Source: Streptomyces cellulosae (GTDB lineage: Bacteria > Actinomycetota > Actinomycetes > Streptomycetales > Streptomycetaceae). From it: 64,000 bases of DNA. Under the pieces are notes generated by a model that worked only from the letters and a program-made list of their open reading frames with translations, was not told the DNA's origin and did not search any database. Position 1 is the stretch's first letter. Every line of letters begins with the position of its first letter. Below are positions 29,811-37,307 of the stretch, one piece after another. The stretch lies in assembly GCF_000721105.1 (NCBI RefSeq), contig NZ_JOEV01000018.1, forward strand, positions 1 to 64,000, written 5' to 3'. The translations under genes and the position numbers were made by a program.

Positions 29811-29833
29811 TTGTCAGTGGGGGGATCTACCTT
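29811..29833 (+). promoter_or_regulatory. PafBC-type (RecA-NDp) promoter of the SWIM gene
   Basis: TTGTCAGTG (29811-29819), 8 nt, then TACCTT (29828-29833): a full match to tTGTCRgtg-N8-TAnnnT. Transcription should start about 7 nt downstream, at or next to the ATG at 29841, so the mRNA is probably leaderless. Together with the minus-strand element it forms an 11-bp perfect inverted repeat, CCACTGACAAT (29764-29774) and ATTGTCAGTGG (29810-29820). Confidence 0.75.
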
Positions 29834-29840
29834 CGATGAC

Positions 29841-31196
29841 ATGACTCAGCAGGGGGTGCGCTGGAGCGCGGACCAGGTGCTGTCACTGGCACCTGACGTC
29901 TCGTCACGCAAAGCGGGCAGCAAACTCGGCGCGGCCGGCCCGTGGTCCGGGGCGGGCAGTTGTGGGGAGGGGACGGTGTGGGGGCTGTGCCAGGGCAGTG
30001 GCGGCAAGCCGTATCAGACGGTCGTGGACATCGCGGACGCGTCCGGTCCGGCGTACAAGTGCAGTTGTCCGAGCCGCAAGTTCCCGTGCAAGCACGCGCT
30101 CGGGCTGCTGCTGCTCTGGGCGGCAGGGGACGGCGCGGTGCCGCCGGGGCAGCCGCCGGAGTGGGCCGGGCAGTGGATAGAGGGGAGAAGGAAGCGCGCG
30201 CAGGAGAAACAGTCGGCCGACGGGGCCGGGGCCGCGTCCGGCTCGGGTGATCCGGAGGCGGCGCGGCGCCGGGCGGAGCGCCGGGCGGAGCGGATCACCG
30301 CGGGGGCGACGGAGCTGGAACAGCGGCTGGCGGACCTGTTGCGTGGCGGCCTGGCGGGCGCGGAGCAGGCGGGGTACGGGCTGTGGGAGGAGACGGCGGC
30401 CCGCATGGTCGACGCCCAGGCCTCCGGACTGGCCGCCCGTGTGCGGGACTTGGGTTCGATACCGTCGTCCGGGCCGGGCTGGCCGGTGCGGCTGCTGGAG
30501 GAGTGCGCCCTCCTCCATCTCCTCGACCAGGGCTGGCTGCGGCGGGAGGGACTGCCCGAGGGCCTCGCGGCGACGGTCCGTGCCCGGATCGGCCTGGCCG
30601 GTTCGGCGGACGGCCCGCCGCTGCGGGACCGCTGGCTGGTCCTCGCGCAGTACGACACGGCCGACGCCCGGCTGACGACCCGCCGGATATGGCTGTACGG
30701 CGCCGAGTCCGGTCGTACGGCGCTGCTCCTCTCTTATGGTGCCGCCGGCCGCGCACCGGAACTGGCGCTGCCGGTGGGGCTGGTCCTGGACGCGGAGGTG
30801 TCGGCGTATCCGGGTGCCGGGCAGTCACGGGTGGCCCTGGGCGAGCAGTTCGCCCCGCCCGCGCCGGCCGCGCTACGACCGCCGGGTCTGACCCCGCCTG
30901 AGGCGGCCGCCCGCTACGGCGAGGCGCTGCGGGACGACCCGTGGCTGGATTCCGTTCCGGTGACGCTGGAGCGGGTCGTGCCCACCCCGGACGGCGACTC
31001 CTGGCAACTGGCCGACGCCCACGGGGAGACGGCGCTGCCGCTGACGCCCTCCGCGCGTTCCCGGCCGGGTCTGTGGCGGCTCGTGTCCCTGTCGGGCGGC
31101 ACCCCTGTCACCGTGTTCGGCGAGTGCGGCCACCGCGGCTTCACCCCGCTGACGGCCTGGCCGGAGGGTGCGGGCGAGGCGGTGTCCCTGTGCTGA
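29841..31196 (+). CDS. SWIM zinc-finger protein
   Basis: A 451-aa protein from the ATG located just after the damage-type promoter; the upstream in-frame ATG would lie inside the promoter. The SWIM motif CSCPSRKFPCKHALGL (CxC-x7-CxH, around residues 73-85) should bind zinc, and possibly DNA or protein. It is preceded by a conserved N-terminal segment (LAPDVSSRKAGSKL, WGLCQGSGGKPYQT). The remaining part is helical and Ala/Arg-rich with no enzyme motif. It is comparable to E. coli YehQ as I recall it. Part of it (about residues 158-215) is duplicated in inverted orientation at 28362-28531. It is transcribed with DUF5691. Confidence 0.92.
   Translation: MTQQGVRWSADQVLSLAPDVSSRKAGSKLGAAGPWSGAGSCGEGTVWGLCQGSGGKPYQTVVDIADASGPAYKCSCPSRKFPCKHALGLLLLWAAGDGAVPPGQPPEWAGQWIEGRRKRAQEKQSADGAGAASGSGDPEAARRRAERRAERITAGATELEQRLADLLRGGLAGAEQAGYGLWEETAARMVDAQASGLAARVRDLGSIPSSGPGWPVRLLEECALLHLLDQGWLRREGLPEGLAATVRARIGLAGSADGPPLRDRWLVLAQYDTADARLTTRRIWLYGAESGRTALLLSYGAAGRAPELALPVGLVLDAEVSAYPGAGQSRVALGEQFAPPAPAALRPPGLTPPEAAARYGEALRDDPWLDSVPVTLERVVPTPDGDSWQLADAHGETALPLTPSARSRPGLWRLVSLSGGTPVTVFGECGHRGFTPLTAWPEGAGEAVSLC
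30315..30484 (+). repeat. Inverted duplication, right copy (170 bp), inside the SWIM gene
   Basis: This is the likely donor copy, since it lies in frame in the intact SWIM gene. Its partner is at 28362-28531 on the opposite strand. Homologous recombination between the copies would invert the 1.8 kb between them and split the SWIM gene. Confidence 0.92.
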
Positions 31197-31365
31197 ACCG
31201 ACCCGTGCGGGGACCCGCGCACCAAACCGACGAGTCACCCCACCCGCCCACCAACTCACCCACTTCCACTCGATCCACGCATGTGTCCGGCGTCACGGGA
31301 CACCCGAGCCCAGTGGCCCTTCAACCACTCCTGGGCACCACACGGAGAGGAACGGTACGGAACCC

Positions 31366-33078
31366 ATGACCAGGACTTCCGCTCCTGTGGACGCGCCCGC
31401 CCCGGGCGCCTGGGAGGAACTCGTCACAGCGGCCCTGCTCGGAACCGAGCGTCGTAGGCCACCCGGCTGCCCGCCCGGCCCGGAAGCCCCGCTGGCGCTG
31501 CTGGACGCGGCGGCCGTGGAGACCGTACGACGACGGGCCGGCCTGCGACCCGGGCGAGCGGCTCGGCTGCCGGACCCGTTGGCGGAGGACCCGCGCCCGC
31601 CCTTGCCCTCCGCGGCGGCCCGCAGACTGGCCATGCTGCTGGCCGACCGCCCCGGCGCGGGCGGCGGTGGCCGCCGGGGTATGGCGCCGGACCTCATGGA
31701 ACTGCTGCCGCAATGGCTCACCACGGCGAACGCCCGGGGCTACGCGCCTCCCCCCGAACTGCTGCCCGCGCTCCTGGACGCGGCAAGGGGGCGTACGGAC
31801 CTGCGGCCGGCGGCGCTGACGTTCGCCGGACCGCGCGCGGTGTGGCTCGCCCGGCTGAACCCCGACTGGCGGTTCGCCCTGCGCGCGACACCGGGCGGAG
31901 GCACGACGCTGCCCCACCTGGAGGACGCCGGGAAGGTCCGGCAGCTGTGGCAGGAAGGCCTGTTCGCGGAACGGGTCGCCCTGCTGAGCGCGCTCCGCTC
32001 CCGTGAGCCGGCCGCCGCGCGCGACCTGCTCGCCACGACCTGGGCGACGGAACGGGCCGAGGACCGGCTGATGTTCCTCGACTCCCTGCGCACGGGCCTG
32101 ACCGCGGACGACGAGCCCTTCCTGGAGCAGGCGCTGACCGACCGCAGCCGCAACGTACGGGCGACGGCCGCGGAGCTGCTGTCGGCGCTGCCCGGCTCGG
32201 CGCTCGCCGGACGGATGGCGGTGCGGGCCGGGGCGTGCGTGGCCGTCGACCACACCGGGGACACACCGACCCTCGCCATAGAGGCGCCGCACGAGTGCGA
32301 CCCGGGGATGGAGAGCGACGGCGTCGTGCCCAAGCCGCCCGCGGGGCGGGGAGAACGGTCGTGGTGGTTCGGCCAGTTGGTGGAGGCGGCGCCGCTCGGC
32401 ACCTGGCCGGGACGGCTCGGCGGGCGCACGCCCCAGGAAATCGTGGCTCTGCCGGTGGCGGACGACTGGCAGGCCGAACTGCACGCCGCGTGGTGCCGGG
32501 CGGCGGTGCGGCAGCGGGACGCGGCATGGGCGCGGGCGCTCCTGGGGGCACCCGCGGCACCCGAGGCCGGAGGTCCCGGGGCGGTGTCCCTGGCCGAGCG
32601 GGCCAAACTGCTCGGCACGCTGGACGCCGCCGAACGGGCCGGCTGGGTGGCCGGGTTCATCTCGGCCCACGGGCTGTCCGAGGCGTTCCAGCTGCTCGGA
32701 GTGTGTGCGGTGCCGTGGGCCGCGCCGCTCGGCCGGGCTGTGGTCGACGCGCTCAACATCGCACGGGACGCGGGGAGTTACCCATGGAGTTTCAGCGGAG
32801 TGATGGGCCTGGCGGAACGCTGCCTCGACCCCTCGGAGGCGAGCACTCTCGACGGGCTGATGGCGGTGCCCGACGAGCCAGAGGATGCGAGTCCCGGGGC
32901 CGGAGGGTACTGGGCGGAGGCGTTCCAGCGTCTGGTGACCACCCTGCGGTTGCGGGCGGCGATGCAGGAGGAACTGGGCGCGGCACGAACCCTCAGCCCG
33001 CCCGTCGGGTCAGCCGACTCCGCCGAGTCCGCGAAGTCCGCCGACTCCGCCGACTGGGGACGAGGCCGTTCAGGCTGA
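31366..33078 (+). CDS. DUF5691 family protein
   Basis: A 570-aa protein from the ATG of MTRTSAPVDAPAPGAWEEL. The conserved start WEELVTAALLGTERR identifies DUF5691. The rest is a chain of helices reminiscent of HEAT-like repeats (for example DRSRNVRATAAELLSALPGS). It follows the SWIM gene by 170 bp on the same strand, and the two families co-occur in MoxR/VWA loci. It could be a scaffold within the complex. The C-terminus ends in a Ser/Ala/Asp repeat (SADSAESAKSADSAD) just before a minisatellite. Function unknown. Confidence 0.88.
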   Translation: MTRTSAPVDAPAPGAWEELVTAALLGTERRRPPGCPPGPEAPLALLDAAAVETVRRRAGLRPGRAARLPDPLAEDPRPPLPSAAARRLAMLLADRPGAGGGGRRGMAPDLMELLPQWLTTANARGYAPPPELLPALLDAARGRTDLRPAALTFAGPRAVWLARLNPDWRFALRATPGGGTTLPHLEDAGKVRQLWQEGLFAERVALLSALRSREPAAARDLLATTWATERAEDRLMFLDSLRTGLTADDEPFLEQALTDRSRNVRATAAELLSALPGSALAGRMAVRAGACVAVDHTGDTPTLAIEAPHECDPGMESDGVVPKPPAGRGERSWWFGQLVEAAPLGTWPGRLGGRTPQEIVALPVADDWQAELHAAWCRAAVRQRDAAWARALLGAPAAPEAGGPGAVSLAERAKLLGTLDAAERAGWVAGFISAHGLSEAFQLLGVCAVPWAAPLGRAVVDALNIARDAGSYPWSFSGVMGLAERCLDPSEASTLDGLMAVPDEPEDASPGAGGYWAEAFQRLVTTLRLRAAMQEELGAARTLSPPVGSADSAESAKSADSADWGRGRSG

Positions 33079-33097
33079 ACGGGGGCCCGGGGGCCGC

Positions 33098-33440
33098 ACC
33101 CCCGGACAACGTCCGCCGGACAACGACCCGAGTCAACGGCCATGGGGCGGCGCCTCCCGACCGCATCCCCGGGGCAACCGCCCCAGACAACAGCCACGGG
33201 ACAGCGCCTTTGGACTGCAGCCGCGGGGCGACGTCGCCAGACCGCACTCGCGGAGCAGTGCCTCCGGACGACGACTGCCAGGCAACACCCCCGGACGACG
33301 ACCGCCGGGCAACACCCCCGGGCGACGACTGCCGGGCAACACTCCCGGACGACGACTGCCGGGCAACACCCCCGGACGACGGCCGCCGGGCAACACCTCC
33401 GGACGACGACTGCCGGGCAACGCCCCCAGCCAACGGTCGT
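33098..33440. repeat. 27-bp minisatellite between convergent genes
   Basis: A degenerate 27-bp unit (CGGACGACGACTGCCGGGCA then ACACCCC) is repeated about a dozen times, nearly perfectly across 33261-33429 and more loosely before. Because 27 is a multiple of three, all six frames stay open and spell nine-residue repeats. The array lies in the 502-bp gap between DUF5691 and icmB and has no start with a ribosome site of its own, so I treat it as non-coding. Confidence 0.88.
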
Positions 33441-33580
33441 GCGCCGGCGCTCTCGGTCCTCGCCGTCCGGCCCGACCCGCTGGCAACGGCCGCCGGGCTG
33501 CACCCCGAGACAACAGTCGCCGGCCGGCGTCCCCGGACCCGGACCCCGGCCGCCCGGCCCCGCCCACGCAGGAGGACGGC

Positions 33581-33997
<417 letters not shown>

Positions 33998-34021
33998 CAC
34001 TGCCTCCATGAAGCGACTGCG

Positions 34022-34081
34022 TCCATCTGTACCGGATCCATCTGTACCGAATCCATCTGGTTCGAATCTCTCTGTAACGAC
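34022..34081. repeat. 15-bp imperfect tandem repeat upstream of icmB
   Basis: Four units, TCCATCTGTACCGGA, TCCATCTGTACCGAA, TCCATCTGGTTCGAA and TCTCTCTGTAACGAC, start 24 bp upstream of the icmB start codon. They lie where a promoter or leader would be and could be iterated operator sites. Confidence 0.75.
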
Positions 34082-34180
34082 AAGTACCGCCGTACCCATA
34101 CCGGCCGGGAAAGTGAACGAACGTTATCTCCAGCATCCCGCAACCGGCAGTTTCGCGGTGGATACCGAGGGGGAAATCAC

Positions 34181-34450
34181 ATGATGGGACACGTTCGGGA
34201 GCCGCAACGAGGTCGCCTCACCGCCGCGCCGCCGGCCGCGCGCCGCGGCGGTGAGGCGTATCGACGAGGGCGCGCAGGGCGGGTAAGGCACGGCAACAGG
34301 GGAACCCGGCGCCATAAAGGCAGGGAGCCTCACGTCGTCGCCCCCACCCGCCCTGAGCATCCTCTGTGGAAAACCTTTGCCACGCCTCCCCAGGAGGGCA
34401 TACGGGGGACAGAGCCGTCCTGCCGTGTGCCGACAGGAGGTCGGCCATGA
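34181..34450 (+). CDS. Doubtful small Arg-rich ORF coupled to the lipase gene
   Basis: An 89-aa frame starting MMGHVREPQRGRL behind GAGGGGGAA. Its TGA stop overlaps the lipase ATG (ATGA). These signals favour translation, but the codon third-position GC is clearly lower than in neighbouring genes, and a 15-bp hairpin lies inside it. It could be an upstream ORF that sets lipase expression, or chance. No domain recognised. Confidence 0.3.
   Translation: MMGHVREPQRGRLTAAPPAARRGGEAYRRGRAGRVRHGNRGTRRHKGREPHVVAPTRPEHPLWKTFATPPQEGIRGTEPSCRVPTGGRP
34214..34258 (+). terminator. Strong hairpin in the lipase leader
   Basis: A perfect 15-bp stem, CGCCTCACCGCCGCG with CGCGGCGGTGAGGCG, and a 15-nt loop, 190 bp before the lipase start. 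It may be an attenuator or a barrier between the divergent icmB and lipase genes. Confidence 0.5.
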
Positions 34451-35316
34451 AGGTCACCGGGGCAGCATTTCCCCTTCTTCCGTTCTGCCGGCGTCTGCTG
34501 CCGGGCAGACTGGCGGGAATCTCCCTGGACCTCCTGAAGGCAACCGCCCTGGAGCTCACGATCCTCGCGGGCCACCTCCTCCTCTACCCCTCCGGCATCA
34601 CCCAGGAACGCCGCTCCCCGGTGCCCCCGATCCCGGCCCCGGAGGACAGCGCGACCCAGCTGCCCCAGGAGGCCAAGCCCCCGGTCGTGCTGCTGCACGG
34701 GTTCATCGACAACCGCTCGGTGTTCGTCCTGCTGCGCCGCAGTCTCGCCCAGCACGGCAGGCAGCAGATCGAGTCGCTCAACTACTCGCCGCTGACCTGC
34801 GACATCCGCACCGCGGCAGCACTGCTCGGCCGGCACATAGAGGAGATCTGCGAGCGCACGGGCAGTCGGCAGGTCGATGTCGTCGGGCACAGCCTGGGCG
34901 GGCTGATAGCGCGGTACTACGTGCAGCGCCTCGGCGGTGACCTTCGTGTCCGCACTCTCGTGACGCTCGGCACCCCGCACTCCGGCACCCGGGTGGCTCC
35001 GCTGGCGAACGCGCACCCGATCGTGCGCCAGATGCGCCCCGGCTCGGAGCTGATCGAGGAGCTGACCCTCCCGGCGCCCGGCTGCCGTACGCACTTCGTG
35101 AGCTTCTGGAGCGATCTGGACCACCTGATGGACCCGCTGGAGACCGCCTGCGTCGAGCACCCGGACCTGATCGCGGAGAACGTCAGGGTGAGCGGCGTGG
35201 GTCACCTCGCCCTGCCCGTGCACCCCGCCGTCGCGGCCGGCATACGGCGGGTTCTCGACACGGCGCGCCCGGGAGAGGAAACCGCCGCGCGCTCCGGCGG
35301 ACTGACGGTGGCGTAA
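34447..35316 (+). CDS. Triacylglycerol lipase-like alpha/beta hydrolase
   Basis: A 289-aa protein; the ATG follows CAGGAGG, a near-ideal ribosome site. The oxyanion region VVLLHGFIDNRS (around residue 80) and nucleophile elbow VVGHSLGGLIARYYV place it among the lipase class 2/EstA-type hydrolases. The TLGTPHSGTRVAP motif after the elbow is typical of lipases acting on acyl esters, and the catalytic His is likely in GVGHLALPVHP. The N-terminal hydrophobic segment (about residues 5-40) may anchor it to or export it across the membrane. The substrate is not determinable from sequence. Confidence 0.9.
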   Translation: MKVTGAAFPLLPFCRRLLPGRLAGISLDLLKATALELTILAGHLLLYPSGITQERRSPVPPIPAPEDSATQLPQEAKPPVVLLHGFIDNRSVFVLLRRSLAQHGRQQIESLNYSPLTCDIRTAAALLGRHIEEICERTGSRQVDVVGHSLGGLIARYYVQRLGGDLRVRTLVTLGTPHSGTRVAPLANAHPIVRQMRPGSELIEELTLPAPGCRTHFVSFWSDLDHLMDPLETACVEHPDLIAENVRVSGVGHLALPVHPAVAAGIRRVLDTARPGEETAARSGGLTVA

Positions 35317-35537
35317 ACCGGCGCACTGCCGCCTGGGACAGCAGGAGAAAAAAGCAACCCGACAGCGTTACACCGGCTGCCCGACGGCGGTCCGGCATCG
35401 ATCCGATGCCGCTCCGACGCCATTCCGACACCGCTCCAACTTCGAACACTCTTCGAACACAGGGCCAAACCCTCGCCCGCAGTCCCCCGAAACACGGCCG
35501 AATGCCCGTTTCCTGCGCGAGCGAAACCTGACGAAGA

Positions 35538-35567
35538 TTGTCGTGCCCGCGTACCGCCGGGTACAGT
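35538..35567 (+). promoter_or_regulatory. Putative promoter of the M23 peptidase gene
   Basis: TTGTCG (35538-35543) and TACAGT (35562-35567) with 18-bp spacing, about 42 bp before the start codon. This is a reasonable housekeeping-type promoter, by eye only. Confidence 0.4.
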
Positions 35568-35615
35568 CGCCGCACTGCTCTGGCAGCCCCTGTTGTCGAG
35601 GCGAAAGAGAAGTTG

Positions 35616-37205
35616 GTGAACGACCGTCACCCGTCGGGGAGCACGACCACCCCGGCCCCGGCTTCCGACGCCGCCTCCGCGCACTACGCGTCGTACGGCA
35701 CCCAGGAAGCCCAGTACGGCGACTTCACCACGTCCGGCGGCTATGACGCCACAGGTTTTGACGCCACAGGCTTCGACACCACCGGCTTCGACTCCGGCGC
35801 CCACGCGACGACCGCGACGACGACCTTCGACTCGGACCCCCTCTTCGGCAGCCTTCCCGGCGACGCCACCGGCTCGTACGACACGCGGACCTGGTCGACC
35901 GGCGGTCACCAGACCCCGCACTACGACATGTACGCGGCCCAGCATCACGCCGCCTACGACACCGGCGCGTACGACACCACCGCCTGGACCGCCGAGCACC
36001 AGCCCCTCTCCGCGATCCCGGCGCAGTCCACGGGCCACGACACGAGCGGCCAGTGGGACGCCAGCGCCTGGCTCCAGCCCGACCACTGCGGCGGCCCGGC
36101 CGACCAGACCCAGCAGTGGGAATGGGGCACGCAGGCCTTCGACACCGGGGCGTACGACGCCACCCAGTGGAACTCCGACGGCGGCACCGGCACTTCCGGT
36201 ACTTCGGCATCCGAGCAGTACGAGCCGCCCGCAGAATCCTTCGACCAGCAGGCGACGGCGACGTTCGAGCACATCGAGCACCTCGAGCACCTCGAGTACG
36301 CCGAACACACAGTCGGCGACGGCGAGTTCACCGCCACCGGCGAGATGCCCGCGCAGACCGGGACGACCGCGTCGGGCTCGCCCCTCCTGGACGACCAGGA
36401 AGAGGTCGCCTCCGCCCCGGCGCCGGCCCCGTCGTCCCGCGCCGCCTCGCGTGGCGGGTCGCGTTCCCGTCGTCGTATGCCCGCCAAGCGGTCCGCGCTG
36501 CTGACGGTGGCCGTGCCCTCGGCGTGTGTGATGGGAGTGGCGGGAATCGCCGCCGCCTCGGTCGTCACGTTCAGCGCCGACGACCAGGACACGTCGACGA
36601 CCGCGGCGGACTCGTCGGACGCGACCGCCGTGAAGCCGTCCATGGCGAACAGCAAGCTGGACACCCAGTTGCGGACCCTCTCCGCCGAGGCGGACGCCTT
36701 CAGCGACCGGGTCAGCCGGACGCAGGAACGTATCGATCTCAAGGCGCAGCAGGAAGCCGAGAAGAAGCGGGCGGCCGCAGAGGCGGCCCGCAAGGAGCGG
36801 CTGCGGCCCAAGTACGCGCTGCCCGTCGCCCAGCGCGGGCTCAGCGCCTACTTCGGTCAGGCCGGCATCAACTGGATGTCCGTGCACACCGGCATCGACT
36901 TCCCGGTCTCCTACGGCACGACCGTGATGGCCGCGACCGACGGCACCGTACGGACGCAGTGGAACAGCGCGTACGGCAACATGTTGATCCTGACGGCGAA
37001 GGACGGCACGGAGACGTGGTACTGCCACCTCTCCACATACCGGGTCTCCTCCGGTACGACCGTGAAGGCCGGCGACCCGATCGCGTACTCCGGCAACTCC
37101 GGCAACTCGACCGGCCCGCACCTGCACTTCGAGGTCCGGCCCGCCGGCGGCTCGGCGATCGACCCGCTGCCGTGGCTGCGCAGCCACGGGCTCGACCCGA
37201 CATAG
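35616..37205 (+). CDS. M23-family (LytM-type) peptidoglycan endopeptidase
   Basis: A 529-aa protein from a GTG behind GAGAAG. The first 280 residues are Thr/Asp/Gly/Tyr-rich and contain TGFDATGFDTTGFD repeats. A membrane helix follows (VAVPSACVMGVAGIAAAS, around 305-325), then a coiled coil (360-405), and a C-terminal LytM domain. The zinc ligands are visible in HTGIDFP and HLHFEVRP, so it should cut peptide cross-links in the cell wall. The long N-terminus is inside the cell by topology. It lies near two NlpC/P60 genes, forming a small cell-wall group. No riboswitch is seen here. Confidence 0.92.
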   Translation: MNDRHPSGSTTTPAPASDAASAHYASYGTQEAQYGDFTTSGGYDATGFDATGFDTTGFDSGAHATTATTTFDSDPLFGSLPGDATGSYDTRTWSTGGHQTPHYDMYAAQHHAAYDTGAYDTTAWTAEHQPLSAIPAQSTGHDTSGQWDASAWLQPDHCGGPADQTQQWEWGTQAFDTGAYDATQWNSDGGTGTSGTSASEQYEPPAESFDQQATATFEHIEHLEHLEYAEHTVGDGEFTATGEMPAQTGTTASGSPLLDDQEEVASAPAPAPSSRAASRGGSRSRRRMPAKRSALLTVAVPSACVMGVAGIAAASVVTFSADDQDTSTTAADSSDATAVKPSMANSKLDTQLRTLSAEADAFSDRVSRTQERIDLKAQQEAEKKRAAAEAARKERLRPKYALPVAQRGLSAYFGQAGINWMSVHTGIDFPVSYGTTVMAATDGTVRTQWNSAYGNMLILTAKDGTETWYCHLSTYRVSSGTTVKAGDPIAYSGNSGNSTGPHLHFEVRPAGGSAIDPLPWLRSHGLDPT

Positions 37206-37267
37206 GACCGCGAGGCAGGACCGTGACGTAGGACCGGCGTCCTGCCCGCCCCGGCCCCCCGCAGCCC

Positions 37268-37307
37268 GCCTCCTCGCCTCCTCGCCTCCTCGCCTCCTGG
37301 CCTACAG
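37268..37307. repeat. 8-bp tandem repeat running into the pcrA stop codon
   Basis: GCCTCCTC three times, then GCCTCCTG and GCCTACAG. The last degenerate unit contains the CTA that is the pcrA stop codon (37302-37304). The repeats thus extend downstream from the gene end. Confidence 0.8.

Noticed and set aside
33261..33429. Possible CRISPR array
   Set aside because: The units are contiguous without unique spacers, degenerate, and no cas genes are present.
32993..33567. Gly/Arg- or Ser-rich repeat proteins on the minus strand across the minisatellite
   Set aside because: All six frames are open because the unit is 27 bp. There is no ribosome site, and the array sits between convergent genes.
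35317..35615. ydaO riboswitch upstream of the M23 peptidase gene
   Set aside because: None of the conserved core segments (GGGGTGAATC, GTAGGG, CAGCTAAC) occurs here.
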